From Actinocatenispora thailandica (GTDB lineage: Bacteria; Actinomycetota; Actinomycetes; Mycobacteriales; Micromonosporaceae), in contig NZ_AP023355.1 of the NCBI RefSeq assembly GCF_016865425.1, positions 3,532,198-3,596,197 on the forward strand: a DNA stretch of 64,000 bases, written 5' to 3'. Position 1 is the stretch's first letter, and every line of letters begins with the position of its first letter. Made by a program: the position numbers and the translations under genes. This document shows positions 34,149 through 43,199 of the stretch, piece by piece. The notes below the pieces were generated by a model. The model was not told the origin of the DNA. It saw only the letters and a program-made list of their open reading frames with translations, and did no database searches.

Positions 34149-35126
34149 CTACGACGCCGGCGCGTCGCCGGCCGCGGCGGCGAGCCGGGCCGCCAGCCGG
34201 CGGGTGTGCTCGATCAGCTCCGGCGGCGACTCCACCGTGTACGGCACTCCCACCAGGGCCAGCATCGACGCGAGCCACTCCCAACTGTCGGCCGGCGTGG
34301 TGTAGCGGCAGGACGACTCGTCCACGGCCACCAGCTCGCCCGCCTCGGCGGGCAACCGGTCGGCGACGGTCGCCACCGGCGCCGCGAACCGCACCACGCC
34401 GCGCTGCCGGCCGGGCGGAGTACCCGCCGCCGCGACGAACGGCACGGCGCCTGCCGCCGGCACCGGACGCGGCCGGAACGTCGTACCGGGTACGGTCAGC
34501 CCGACCATCCGGTCCAGCCGGAACGTGCGCCAGCCGTCCCGGTCCCGATCGTGGCCCAGCAGATACCACCGGCGGCCGAAGAGCACCAGCCGGTACGGCT
34601 CGGCGCGGCGCAGTTGGTCCGTACCGGCCCGGGTGGTGTACCGGAACCGCACGTCCAGGTGGTGGTACGCGGCCGAGGCGAGCGCCGCGACGGCGTCCAG
34701 CGACACCGAGCCGGGCGGCCGGCCGACCGCGTCGATGGTCGCCGACACCGCGGCGACGCGCTGCCGGAGCCGGTCTGGCAGTACCCGTTCGATGGTGCGC
34801 AGCGCCGCCTGGGCCGCGCCGGTGGTGGCGCCCAGTTCGGCGGCGGAGGCGAGCCGCAGTCCGAGGACCGTGACCACCGCCTCGTCGTCGCCGAGCATCA
34901 GCGGCGGCAGCGCGGCGCCGGCGACCAGCCGGTACCGGCCACCCGGGCCGCGGTCGGCGACGACCGGGTAGCCCAGCTCGCGCAGCCGGTCGAGGTCGCG
35001 GCGCAGCGTTCGGGTCGACACGCCGAGCCGGCGGGCGAGTTCGGCTCCGGCGACACCCCGACCGGACTGCAGCAGCGACAGCAGCCGCAGGATCCGCGTG
35101 CTCGGTCCGCTCACATCACCCAGCAT
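34149..35126 (-). CDS. DeoR-type HTH, WYL-domain transcriptional regulator
   Basis: 325-aa regulator. The N-terminal winged helix reads ILRLLSLLQSGRGVAGAELARRL, then VSTRTLRRDLDRLRELGYPV and GGRYRLV. A WYL domain follows (about 130-220), with RRAEPYRLVLFGRRWYLLGHD and FRLDRMVGL, then a C-terminal WCX extension (VVRFAAPVA, SWEWLASMLALVG). WYL domains sense nucleic acid or nucleotide ligands and several control DNA-damage genes. It is divergent from the UvrA-like gene, 51 bases apart, with a palindrome between. No SD is visible, so a leaderless start is likely. Confidence 0.92.
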   Translation of the reverse strand: MLGDVSGPSTRILRLLSLLQSGRGVAGAELARRLGVSTRTLRRDLDRLRELGYPVVADRGPGGRYRLVAGAALPPLMLGDDEAVVTVLGLRLASAAELGATTGAAQAALRTIERVLPDRLRQRVAAVSATIDAVGRPPGSVSLDAVAALASAAYHHLDVRFRYTTRAGTDQLRRAEPYRLVLFGRRWYLLGHDRDRDGWRTFRLDRMVGLTVPGTTFRPRPVPAAGAVPFVAAAGTPPGRQRGVVRFAAPVATVADRLPAEAGELVAVDESSCRYTTPADSWEWLASMLALVGVPYTVESPPELIEHTRRLAARLAAAAGDAPAS

Positions 35127-35136
35127 GCCGCGAGTA

Positions 35137-35155
35137 GTGGCCACCAGGTGTCCAC
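35137..35155. promoter_or_regulatory. Palindrome between WYL regulator and UvrA2-like gene
   Basis: GTGGCCACCAGGTGTCCAC is a 19-base palindrome with 8 of 9 pairs matched around a central A. It lies in the 51-base gap between divergent starts (35126 and 35178), as expected for an operator controlling both genes. Confidence 0.65.
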
Positions 35156-35177
35156 ATCGGTTCCCACCGTCGGCCGC

Positions 35178-37421
35178 ATGCACACCGAACGGATCCGGAT
35201 CGTCGGCGCCCGCGAGCACAACCTGACCGGCATCGACGTGGACATCCCGAAACGACGGCTGACCGCGGTGACCGGGGTGTCCGGCTCGGGCAAGTCGTCG
35301 CTGGTTTTCGACACGCTCGCCGCGGAGGCGCAGCGACAGCTCAACGAGACCTACACCAGCTTCGTGCGCAACCGGCTGCCCCGCTACGGCGCACCGGACG
35401 TGGACGCGATGCACCGGCTCGGAGCCACGATCGTGGTGGACCAGCGCCGGCTCGGCGGCAACGCCCGCTCCACGGTCGGCACCGTCACCGAGGCGGCGTC
35501 CCTGCTGCGGTTGCTGTACTCGCGTGCCGCCCGGCCCGGGATCGGCGACTCCTCGGCGTTCTCGTTCAACGAACCCGCCGGCTGGTGCCCGGAATGTACC
35601 GGCCTGGGTACGGTGCGCTCCGTCGACATCGGTGCGCTGCTGGACACCGGGCGGTCCCTCGACGACGGGGCGATCCGCTTCCCGACCTTCCAGGCCGGCG
35701 GCTGGATGTGGCGCAGCCTGGCCGAATCCGGCCACTTCGACACCGGCAAACCGCTGCGCGACTACACCGAGGCCGAGTGGCAGCTGTTGCTGCGCGGCGA
35801 CACCGGTACCGCCGGCCGGCCGCACGGTCGGTACGAGGGGCTGCTGACCCGCTTCGAGCGGATCTGGCTGGGCAAGGACGTCGCGTCGCTCACCGGCGGT
35901 ACCCGGGCCGCGTTCGAACGGGTCGTCACCCAGCGTCGCTGTCCCGCCTGCGACGGCGCCCGGCTGTCCGCCGCGGCCCGCGGCGCCCGGCTGAACGGGC
36001 ACACCCTGCCGGAGTGCACCGCGATGGAGATCGCCGAGCTGGTACCGGTCGTCACCGCGGTCACCGACCCGACCGTCGCACCGGTCGTCGCGGCGTTGCG
36101 GGCCCAGCTGGACCGGTTGGTGTCCATCGGCCTCGGCTACCTGACCCTGGACCGGCCCACCGGCACGTTGTCCGGCGGCGAGTCGCAGCGGGTCAAGATG
36201 GTCAAGCACCTGGGCAGCAGCCTGACCGACCTGACCTACGTGTTCGACGAACCCAGCGCGGGCCTGCACCCGCGGGACCTGCACCAGGTCATCGACCTGC
36301 TGACCTCGCTGCGGGACAAGGGAAACACCGTCATCGTGGTCGAGCACGATCCGGCGCTGGTGGCCGCCGCCGATCACGTGCTGGAGTTGGGCCCCGGTGC
36401 CGGGGCGGCCGGCGGTCGGCTCACCCACGCCGGGCCGCTGGCCGGGCTCGACACCGACACCGGTCGGCGGCTGCGCCGGCCACCGGTAGTGCGGACCTGC
36501 CCCCGGCCCGCGACCGGCGCGATCTCGATTCGGGGCGCGCACCAGCACAACCTGCGGGACGTCGACGTCGCGGTACCCACCGGCGTGCTGACCGCGGTAA
36601 CCGGTGTCGCCGGCTCCGGCAAGAGCAGCCTGGTGTGCACCGGTCTGGTCGCGGCGTGTCCGGCGGCGGTGCTGGTCGATCAGGCCGCCGTGCACGTGTC
36701 CCGCCGGTCCTGCCCGGCCACCTACCTCGGCCTGTTGGACCCGATCCGGGCGCTGTTCGCCGCCGCGAACGGCGTTTCCCCGGCGCTGTTCAGCCCGAAC
36801 GCCGAAGGCGGCTGCCGGCACTGCGGTGGGCTCGGTCTGATCTACACCGACCTCGCGTTTCTCGACCCGATGGTGACCGTGTGCGAGCACTGCGGCGGCG
36901 AACGGTTCGGCCCGGAGGCCCTGCGGTACCGGCTGGCCGGCCACACGATCGGCGCCCTGCTGCGGATGTCCGCTGTGCAGGCGGTCGAGGTGTTCGGCCA
37001 GCCGAGAATACGGCCGGTGCTGGAGCGGCTGGTCGAGGTCGGGCTGGGCTACCTGCCACTGGGCCAGCCGTCGACCACGCTGTCCGGTGGCGAGCGGCAG
37101 CGGCTCAAGCTGGCCGCCGAGCTGCGCCATCCGGGCCGGGTGTACCTGTTCGACGAACCGACGACCGGGTTGCATCCGGCGGACACCGACGGCCTGCTCG
37201 CCATCTTCGACCGCCTGGTCGCGCGCGGGCACACCGTCGTGGTGGTCGAACACGACCTCGACGTCGTCGCGCACGCCGACCACGTGATCGACCTCGGCCC
37301 GGGCGCGGGGCGGCAGGGCGGTCGGGTGGTGTTCACCGGCCCACCGGCCGACCTGGCGGCAGCCGACACCGCGACCGGCCGCGCGCTCGCCGCCGCGTTG
37401 CGCGCCGGGAGCCCGCGGTAG
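35178..37421 (+). CDS. UvrA2-type excinuclease ATPase subunit paralogue
   Basis: 747-aa tandem ABC ATPase of the UvrA family. Two P loops ([24 protein letters not shown]), two signature motifs ([22 protein letters not shown]) and two Walker B segments ([22 protein letters not shown]) are intact. Cysteine pairs occur in [27 protein letters not shown] and CEHCGG. At about 750 aa it is some 200 residues shorter than housekeeping UvrA (near 950), matching class II UvrA, which lacks the UvrB-binding domain. Such proteins are linked to resistance to DNA-binding drugs. Divergent from a WYL regulator. No SD, so probably leaderless. Confidence 0.92.
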   Translation: MHTERIRIVGAREHNLTGIDVDIPKRRLTAVTGVSGSGKSSLVFDTLAAEAQRQLNETYTSFVRNRLPRYGAPDVDAMHRLGATIVVDQRRLGGNARSTVGTVTEAASLLRLLYSRAARPGIGDSSAFSFNEPAGWCPECTGLGTVRSVDIGALLDTGRSLDDGAIRFPTFQAGGWMWRSLAESGHFDTGKPLRDYTEAEWQLLLRGDTGTAGRPHGRYEGLLTRFERIWLGKDVASLTGGTRAAFERVVTQRRCPACDGARLSAAARGARLNGHTLPECTAMEIAELVPVVTAVTDPTVAPVVAALRAQLDRLVSIGLGYLTLDRPTGTLSGGESQRVKMVKHLGSSLTDLTYVFDEPSAGLHPRDLHQVIDLLTSLRDKGNTVIVVEHDPALVAAADHVLELGPGAGAAGGRLTHAGPLAGLDTDTGRRLRRPPVVRTCPRPATGAISIRGAHQHNLRDVDVAVPTGVLTAVTGVAGSGKSSLVCTGLVAACPAAVLVDQAAVHVSRRSCPATYLGLLDPIRALFAAANGVSPALFSPNAEGGCRHCGGLGLIYTDLAFLDPMVTVCEHCGGERFGPEALRYRLAGHTIGALLRMSAVQAVEVFGQPRIRPVLERLVEVGLGYLPLGQPSTTLSGGERQRLKLAAELRHPGRVYLFDEPTTGLHPADTDGLLAIFDRLVARGHTVVVVEHDLDVVAHADHVIDLGPGAGRQGGRVVFTGPPADLAAADTATGRALAAALRAGSPR

Positions 37422-37558
37422 CCCGCCGCGCTCCGGCCGCTCCGGTACCCGACGCTCACCCCGGCCCGGACCGGCCGGTCGCGCGGACCGCAGATGGCAC
37501 TCTGGTCGGTGACCCGCCGGCGTCACCGCCGATCTCCGCACAGGACAGGACCCGCCGG

Positions 37559-38506
37559 ATGACCCGTTCGACCATCCGCCCGCTCCGCGCCGCCGCGCTC
37601 GCGGCACTGGTCCCGCTGGCGCTCGCCGGCTGCTCGACGACCCGGCAGGCGGCGCCGGGCCGGGCACCGTCGACCGCGCTGCCGACCGCGGCTGCCGGGT
37701 CGGGCTCCCCGGTGGCCGGTACCGATGCCCGCTTCCGGCGGCTGGAGTCGGCCCACCGGGCCCGGCTCGGCGTGTACGCGATCGACACCGGCAGCCACCG
37801 CACGGTGTCCTGGCGCGGCGGCGAACGGTTCCCGTACGCCTCGACGTACAAGGCGGTGCTGGTGGGGTTGGTCCTGCGGACACCGTCGGTGCGGCTCGAC
37901 CGCGTCGTGCACTACGACCGGAGCCAGCTGGTCGACTACTCCCCCGACACCGGCAAGCACGTCGCCGACGGGATGAGCGTGCGGGCGCTGTGCGTGGCGG
38001 CGATCCGGGACAGCGACAACACCGCGGCGAACCTGCTCACCGACCAGCTCGGCGGCGTCCGGGCGTTCGCCGGCCGGTTGCCCGGTCTCGGCGACCGGGT
38101 GACCCGGCCGGTGCGCACCGAAACCTCACTCAACACCGCCGTACCGGGTGACGCCCGGGACACCAGCACGCCCCGCACGCTGGCCACCGACCTCGCCGGC
38201 CTGGCGGTCGGTGGGTTGCTGCCGCCCGACCGGCGCCGCCTGCTCGACGGCTGGCTGCGCGGCAGCACCACCGGTACCGGGCTGGTCCGTGCCGGTGTCC
38301 CGGACGGCTGGACGGTGGGCGACAAGAGCGGCACCGGTGCCTACGGCACCCGCAACGACGTCGCCGTGGTGTGGCCGCCGCACCGGGCGCCGATCGTCCT
38401 GGCGGTGTTCGGCACCAGGCAGGCGAAGGGCGCGACACCGGACGACTCGCTCGTCGCGGCCGCGGCGAAGGCGGTGGTCGCCGCGCTGTGTCCGCACGCC
38501 GGGTGA
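37559..38506 (+). CDS. Class A beta-lactamase lipoprotein
   Basis: 315-aa protein with a lipoprotein signal (LVPLALAGCS). All class A motifs are visible: the SxxK nucleophile in YASTYK (Ser at about residue 95), SDN in RDSDNTAAN, the omega-loop ETSLN with the general-base Glu, and KSG in VGDKSGTG. It hydrolyses beta-lactams outside the cytoplasmic membrane. It follows the UvrA-like gene after 137 bases in the same direction. No BlaI/BlaR is near. Spectrum cannot be told from sequence. Confidence 0.95.
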   Translation: MTRSTIRPLRAAALAALVPLALAGCSTTRQAAPGRAPSTALPTAAAGSGSPVAGTDARFRRLESAHRARLGVYAIDTGSHRTVSWRGGERFPYASTYKAVLVGLVLRTPSVRLDRVVHYDRSQLVDYSPDTGKHVADGMSVRALCVAAIRDSDNTAANLLTDQLGGVRAFAGRLPGLGDRVTRPVRTETSLNTAVPGDARDTSTPRTLATDLAGLAVGGLLPPDRRRLLDGWLRGSTTGTGLVRAGVPDGWTVGDKSGTGAYGTRNDVAVVWPPHRAPIVLAVFGTRQAKGATPDDSLVAAAAKAVVAALCPHAG

Positions 38507-38509
38507 GCG

Positions 38510-38929
38510 TCAGGCGGCCTCGCAGACCCGGCGCAGGCCGGCGGTCTCCATTCCGACGTACTCACGGATCAGCTTGCCGTAGAACAGGTCGATCACCCCG
38601 GCGAGGCCGCCGGTGTGGTCGAACGTCAACCTGGTCAGCGTCGCGTCCCCGTCGGGTCGCAGGTAGTGGCCGGCGAGCATCTCGGTGCCGCTGACCCGGG
38701 CTCGCCACACGAACGACTCGCCCGGCGTCGACTCGGTGACCTCGAAGACCGTGGGGCGCAGCTTCGGCTGCTGCACCCGGGCCCGGCTGCCGACGGTGAA
38801 CTCGCCGTCGTCGAGCCGCTCCACCCGCCGCATCGACGCGGTCCACTCCGGCCAGCGCTCGACGTCGACCAGCACCCGCCAGATCTCGTCGGCGGGCGCG
38901 GCGATCCGTACTGATTTCTCCACGTGCAT
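38510..38929 (-). CDS. SRPBCC (polyketide cyclase/START-like) protein
   Basis: 139-aa protein with AGGAGG before ATG 38929. The opening MHVEKSVRIAAPADEIWRVL and WPEWTASMRRVERL are typical of the SRPBCC fold, a helix-grip domain with a hydrophobic ligand pocket; the C-terminal helix reads GLAGVIDLFYGKLI. These proteins bind or modify hydrophobic small molecules. It is divergent from a TetR regulator, and the 49-base gap is nearly filled by a perfect palindrome, so TetR almost surely controls it. The ligand is unknown. Confidence 0.92.
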   Translation of the reverse strand: MHVEKSVRIAAPADEIWRVLVDVERWPEWTASMRRVERLDDGEFTVGSRARVQQPKLRPTVFEVTESTPGESFVWRARVSGTEMLAGHYLRPDGDATLTRLTFDHTGGLAGVIDLFYGKLIREYVGMETAGLRRVCEAA

Positions 38930-38946
38930 GACTGCCTCCTGGGCTG

Positions 38947-38980
38947 ATGTACCAGATGGTACATGTACCATCTGGTACAT
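38947..38980. promoter_or_regulatory. Perfect 34-bp palindromic operator (TetR)
   Basis: The whole stretch equals its own reverse complement. It consists of two 16-base elements, TGTACCAGATGGTACA and TGTACCATCTGGTACA, each with perfect 7-base arms, sharing the boundary and flanked by A and T. Its last two bases are the first two of the TetR start codon, and its left end is 17 bases from the SRPBCC start. Two TetR dimers could bind side by side and shut both genes. Confidence 0.93.
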
Positions 38981-39563
38981 GGCAGCCGCTCACGACCCCC
39001 GCTCGGCGCTGGTGGAGCGGGCGATCGACCACCTCGCCGAGCACGGCACCACCGACGTGACCCTGCGCGGTCTGGCCGCCGGCATCGGCACCAGCCACCG
39101 GATGCTCATCTACCACTTCGGCAGCAAGGACGGCCTGCTCGTCGCGGTCGCCCGGGAGATGGAACGCCGCCAGCTCGCCGCCCTCGCCGCGCTGCGCGAG
39201 GCGCCCGGCGCCGAGCCCGGCCAGGTGATGCGCGGCATGTACCGGCAGCTGCACGATCCGGCGCTCGCCCCGTACATGCGGCTGTTCTTCGAGCTGTACG
39301 GGCGGGCGCTGGGCGCGGACGAGGCGACCCGGCCGATGCTCGCCGGGGTGGTCGAATCGTGGCTCACCCCGCTCGTCGAGTTCGTCACCGCCGCCGGGGT
39401 ACCGCCGGCCGAGGCCGCCGCGGACGCCCGGCTCTGCCTCGCGGTGGCCCGCGGCCTCGCCCTGGACTGGCTCGCCACCGGCGACGACGCGGCGCTCGAT
39501 GCCGCCGCCGAGCGGTTCTTCACCGGCCTGGAGCAACGCTGGCGCGATGCGGACCGGAGCTGA
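38979..39563 (+). CDS. TetR-family transcriptional regulator
   Basis: 194-aa repressor. The N-terminal HTH reads LVERAIDHLAEHGTTDVTLRGLAAGIGTS then HRMLIYHFGSKDGLLVA, a typical TetR DNA-binding domain. The C-terminal helical ligand domain has no recognisable effector site. The ATG begins inside the 34-bp palindrome, so the gene has no SD and is probably translated from a leaderless transcript and autoregulated. It forms a divergent pair with the SRPBCC gene; its ligand may be the same small molecule. Confidence 0.94.
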   Translation: MAAAHDPRSALVERAIDHLAEHGTTDVTLRGLAAGIGTSHRMLIYHFGSKDGLLVAVAREMERRQLAALAALREAPGAEPGQVMRGMYRQLHDPALAPYMRLFFELYGRALGADEATRPMLAGVVESWLTPLVEFVTAAGVPPAEAAADARLCLAVARGLALDWLATGDDAALDAAAERFFTGLEQRWRDADRS

Positions 39564-39661
39564 CCGCAACCGGCGCTAGCGTCCCCGGCAGGACCGAACG
39601 AACCAGGGGGCACCGCCCGACGCGGCGTCTCGTGGGCGCCGCCGACCCGGGAGGAACACGG

Positions 39662-40231
39662 ATGAGCACCGAGATCGACTGGACCGGCAACCTCGCCGAC
39701 CAGCTCGACTGGCACTGGAACCATCAGTTGCGACCGCGGCTCGCCGGCCTCACCGACGACGAGTACTTCTGGGAACCGGTTGCGGGTTGCTGGAGCGTGC
39801 GGCCGGCCGGCGCCAGCGGTACCTCGCACGCCGGTGGCGCCGGCGGGTACGTCGTCGAGTTCGCGCATCCCGCGCCGGACCCGGCGCCGGTCACGACGAT
39901 CGCGTGGCGCCTGGCGCACGTGATCGTCGGGGTGTTCGCGATGCGCAACGCGAGCCACTTCGGCGCCCCCGCCACCGACTACGACAGCTTCGGGTACGCC
40001 GGCGACGCCGCGACCGCGCTCGCCCAGCTCGACGAGCAGTACGCCCGTTGGATGGCCGGGGTGCGCGCGCTGACGCCGGCGCAGCTCGCCGAGCCGTGCG
40101 GGCCGGCCGAGGGGCCGTACGGCGAGCTGCCGATGGCGGCGCTGGTGCTGCACATCCACCGCGAGGCGATCCACCACGGCGCCGAGATCGCCCTGCTGCG
40201 CGACCTGTACCGGGCCCGCCTCGCCGGCTGA
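39662..40231 (+). CDS. DinB-family (DUF664-like) protein
   Basis: 189-aa four-helix protein with GGGAGGA before the ATG. DinB marks: TGNLADQLDWHWNHQLRPRL, WRLAHVIVGVFAMR and the C-terminal HIHREAIHHGAEIALLRDL. Histidines in AHV and in REAIHHG would form the metal site of DinB/YfiT-type proteins, many of which are thiol transferases (for example mycothiol-dependent). Mycothiol use is plausible in an actinobacterium but not shown. It stands between TetR and xylulokinase in the same direction. Confidence 0.88.
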   Translation: MSTEIDWTGNLADQLDWHWNHQLRPRLAGLTDDEYFWEPVAGCWSVRPAGASGTSHAGGAGGYVVEFAHPAPDPAPVTTIAWRLAHVIVGVFAMRNASHFGAPATDYDSFGYAGDAATALAQLDEQYARWMAGVRALTPAQLAEPCGPAEGPYGELPMAALVLHIHREAIHHGAEIALLRDLYRARLAG

Positions 40232-40405
40232 TCGCGAGCCGGCACCGACCTGTTCGCCGGCCGGTCCCGCGGCGGCACCGTGGGCCCCGCCGGCGGCTGC
40301 CGACCCGCGACGGCACCGCGCCGGGCCGCGGTCCGGCGCGGCGAGGCATGATCGGAACCGGTCCGTACGCCGCGGGCCGGAGCCGATCGGGTGGGAGGAA
40401 CCGGG

Positions 40406-41788
40406 ATGGCCGTGGTGGGGATCGACTCGTCGACCCAGTCCTGCAAGGTGCTGACCGTCGACGAGCAGACCGGCCGGGTGCTGCGGGCCGGCCAGGCGCC
40501 GCACCCGGACGGTACCGAGGTCGACCCCGAGGCGTGGTGGCAGGCGCTGACCGACGCCGGCGGTACGGCCGGGGGTGCGGCGGCCGTCGGTGTCGGCGCC
40601 CAGCAGCACGGCATGGTGGCGCTCGACGATGCCGGCCGCCCGGTCCGGCCGGCCCTGCTGTGGAACGACGTGCGCTCGGCGCCGCAGGCCGCCGCGCTGA
40701 CCGCGAAGTACGGGGCGGACGGCTGGGCGGCGTCGGTCGGCCTGGTGCCCGTCGCGTCGTACACCGTCACCAAGCTGGCCTGGCTTGCCGAACACGAGCC
40801 GGCCCACGCCGCTCGGGTGTCCCGGGTGCTGCTGCCGCACGACTGGCTGACCTGGCGGCTGCGCGGCGAGCGCGGCGAGCCGACCACCGACCGCAGCGAC
40901 GCCTCCGGCACCGGGTACTTCTCGGCCGCGACCGGCCGCTACCGGCACGACCTGGTCACCGCCGCGCTCGGCCACGACACCGCGCTGCCCGAGGTGCTCG
41001 CGCCCGACGCGGTCGCCGGCGAGACCGCCGACGGGGCCCTGCTCGCGGCCGGTGCCGGCGACAACGCCGCTGCCGCGCTCGGCCTCGGCCTCACACCGGG
41101 CGAGGCGGTCGTCTCGATCGGTACCAGCGGGGCGGTGTTCGCCCTGGCCGGCGCGCCGGTCGTGGACCCGACCGGCGCGGTGGCGAGCTTCGCGGACGCG
41201 ACCGGCCGGTTCCTGCCGCTGTCCTGCACGCTCAACGCCAGCCGGGTGCTCGGCGCCACGGCCCGGATGCTCGGTACCGACCTCGCCGGCCTGGACACGC
41301 TGGCCGCCGCGGCCGCGCCGGACGCCGGTGGCCTGACCCTGCTGCCGTACCTGGACGGGGAGCGCACCCCGAACCTGCCGGACGCCACCGGCACCCTGCT
41401 CGGGCTCACCCGCGCCGCGATGACCCCGGAGAACCTGGCCCGGGCCAGCGTGCTCGGCGTGCTCTGCGGGCTCGCCGACGCGCTCGACGAGCTGCGGGCG
41501 CACGGCGCCACGATCGACACGGTGCTGCTGATCGGCGGCGGCTCCCGGTCGGCTGCGGTGCGCACCGCGGCCCCGGAGGTGTTCGGGGTGCCGGTGCTGG
41601 TGCCCGAGCCGGCCGAGTACGTGGCGCTCGGCGCCGCCCGGCAGGCCGCCTGGGCGCTGTCCGGTGCCGCCGAGCCGCCGGCATGGCCGCGACCCGAGGG
41701 CACCCGGTACCAGCCGGCCGGCGCGGACTGGCCGGCCGAGCTGCGGGCCCGCTACCGCACCGCCCGGCACCGGCTGCACGATCGCTGA
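40406..41788 (+). CDS. xylB: Xylulokinase (FGGY family)
   Basis: 460-aa sugar kinase; ATG 40406 follows GGGAGG. FGGY landmarks: VVGIDSSTQSCKVL (phosphate 1), GAQQHGMVALD and the sugar-binding LLWND, LPHDWLTWRLRGE, DASGTGYFS, GAGDNAAAALGLG, YLDGERTPNLPDA and the adenine loop LLIGGGSRSAA. These match xylulokinase well: it phosphorylates D-xylulose for the pentose phosphate pathway. No xylA, transporter or xylose regulator is adjacent, so expression control is unclear. Length is normal for XylB. Confidence 0.93.
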   Translation: MAVVGIDSSTQSCKVLTVDEQTGRVLRAGQAPHPDGTEVDPEAWWQALTDAGGTAGGAAAVGVGAQQHGMVALDDAGRPVRPALLWNDVRSAPQAAALTAKYGADGWAASVGLVPVASYTVTKLAWLAEHEPAHAARVSRVLLPHDWLTWRLRGERGEPTTDRSDASGTGYFSAATGRYRHDLVTAALGHDTALPEVLAPDAVAGETADGALLAAGAGDNAAAALGLGLTPGEAVVSIGTSGAVFALAGAPVVDPTGAVASFADATGRFLPLSCTLNASRVLGATARMLGTDLAGLDTLAAAAAPDAGGLTLLPYLDGERTPNLPDATGTLLGLTRAAMTPENLARASVLGVLCGLADALDELRAHGATIDTVLLIGGGSRSAAVRTAAPEVFGVPVLVPEPAEYVALGAARQAAWALSGAAEPPAWPRPEGTRYQPAGADWPAELRARYRTARHRLHDR

Positions 41789-41825
41789 GCCGTGCCGAGA
41801 CCTGACCGCGCGCCGGCCGCGGCGG

Positions 41826-43061
41826 TCAGGTACGGGCGGTGGCCGGGGCGCGGCGGTCCCGGGTGACGCCGGCGAGGAGCGCCATCACCGCGGCGAGACC
41901 GCCGATCAGCCACAGCGCGTGCTCCAGCCCGGTGTGCTGGGCGAGCAGCCCGACCAGCGGCGGCCCGACCAGGAACCCGGTGTAGCCGATCGGGGTGACC
42001 ATCGAGATCGCCTGCGCGGCGCGGCCCGGCGCGGTGTCGCCGGCCGCGCTGATCACCGCCGGGAACACGATCGCGGTGCCCAGGCCCCACAGCGCGGCGC
42101 CGGCGTAGGCCAGCCCGGTGACCGGCGCCAGCAGCAGCACCGCCACCCCGGCGAGGGCGAGCAGGGCGGACGCCCGTACCGCCCGGCCCCGGCCGAGCCA
42201 GGCGATCGTCCAGGTACCGGCGCCGCGGCTGGCCGCCATCGCGATCGCGAACACCGTGTACGCCGCCGAGCTCGCGGCCGGGGATGCGTCCCGCACCGTG
42301 TTGAAGTAGATGCCGAGCCAGTCCGAGGCGGCGCCCTCGACCACCGTCGAGCACGCCATCACCACCCCCAGCAGGATGAACGGGAGCGTCACGATCCGCC
42401 CCACCGACACCGTCGGCGTCGGCTCCGCGTCGCCCACCGGCACCGCCGGTGGGGGAAACGCCGGGTCCCGCGCGTTGCGGCCGTCTCGCCGGAACAGCGT
42501 CAGCAACCCGAGCACGCCACCGGCCATCAGCACCGCGGCCACCGCGAAGTGCACCGGCACCGGCACCCGCGCGCCGGCCACCGCCGCGCCCAGCCCGGCG
42601 GCGACGAATCCACCGACGCTCCACACCGCGTGGTACCGCGGCATCCAGGCCCGGCCCGCCGCCGACTCGACGTGGTGGCCGTGGATGTTCATCGCCACGT
42701 CCCAGCCGCCGTACCCGAACCCGAACAGCACCAGGACCAGCCCGAGCGCCGGCACCGAGTGCACCAGCGACAGCCCGACCAGCCCGACCAGGCTCACCAC
42801 CATCGCACCCGCGACGACGGCGCGACTGCCGTACCGGGCGGCGAGGCGGCCCGTGACCGGGGTCGACGCCACCGATCCGATCGCGGTACCCAGCAGGGCG
42901 AGCCCCAGCGACCGCGGGTCGGCGTGCAGTGTGCTGCGCACCTCCGGCAGCCGGGACACCCAGGTCGCCTGCACCGCGCCGGACAGCGCGAACACCCCAC
43001 CGGTGGCGTAGGCGGCCCGGCGCAGCAGCCGGTGGGGCCCGGCGTCGACAGTCGTACTCAC
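41826..43061 (-). CDS. MFS transporter
   Basis: 411-aa, 12-helix major facilitator protein starting at a GTG. Helix 2-3 loop motif A appears as GRLAARYGSRAVVAG; NIHGHHVE lies in helix 4-5 and the second half opens with SVGRIVTLPFILLG. The central loop (RRDGRNARDPAFPPP) is long and charged. It resembles drug- or sugar-exporter-like MFS proteins (YbjJ-type), but no substrate can be assigned. Monocistronic, convergent with xylB; the DivIVA-like gene's terminator lies just upstream. Confidence 0.9.
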   Translation of the reverse strand: MSTTVDAGPHRLLRRAAYATGGVFALSGAVQATWVSRLPEVRSTLHADPRSLGLALLGTAIGSVASTPVTGRLAARYGSRAVVAGAMVVSLVGLVGLSLVHSVPALGLVLVLFGFGYGGWDVAMNIHGHHVESAAGRAWMPRYHAVWSVGGFVAAGLGAAVAGARVPVPVHFAVAAVLMAGGVLGLLTLFRRDGRNARDPAFPPPAVPVGDAEPTPTVSVGRIVTLPFILLGVVMACSTVVEGAASDWLGIYFNTVRDASPAASSAAYTVFAIAMAASRGAGTWTIAWLGRGRAVRASALLALAGVAVLLLAPVTGLAYAGAALWGLGTAIVFPAVISAAGDTAPGRAAQAISMVTPIGYTGFLVGPPLVGLLAQHTGLEHALWLIGGLAAVMALLAGVTRDRRAPATART

Positions 43062-43151
43062 ACCGTCAGCCTGTCAGTCGCGCCGGCTATGTCCGAAGCG
43101 CCAGTGGTCGAACTCACCGGCCGGTGCGGCGGCCTTCCCGCAGGATGAAAC

Positions 43152-43188
43152 GCGCACCGGCGCGGGCCCTGCGGCCCGCACGGTGCGC
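43152..43188 (-). terminator. Hairpin terminator of the DivIVA-like gene
   Basis: Outer arms gcgcaccg (43152-43159) and cggtgcgc (43181-43188), with an inner gcgggcc/ggcccgc stem, lie 12 bases beyond the DivIVA-like stop codon. On the minus strand the hairpin is followed by GTTTCATCC. Confidence 0.75.
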
Positions 43189-43199
43189 CGAAACGGTGC

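Noticed and set aside
34149-37883. One long minus-strand protein covering the WYL gene and the UvrA-like gene
   Set aside because: Only the last 325 codons show domains (HTH and WYL). The upstream part is antisense to a full UvrA2-type gene.
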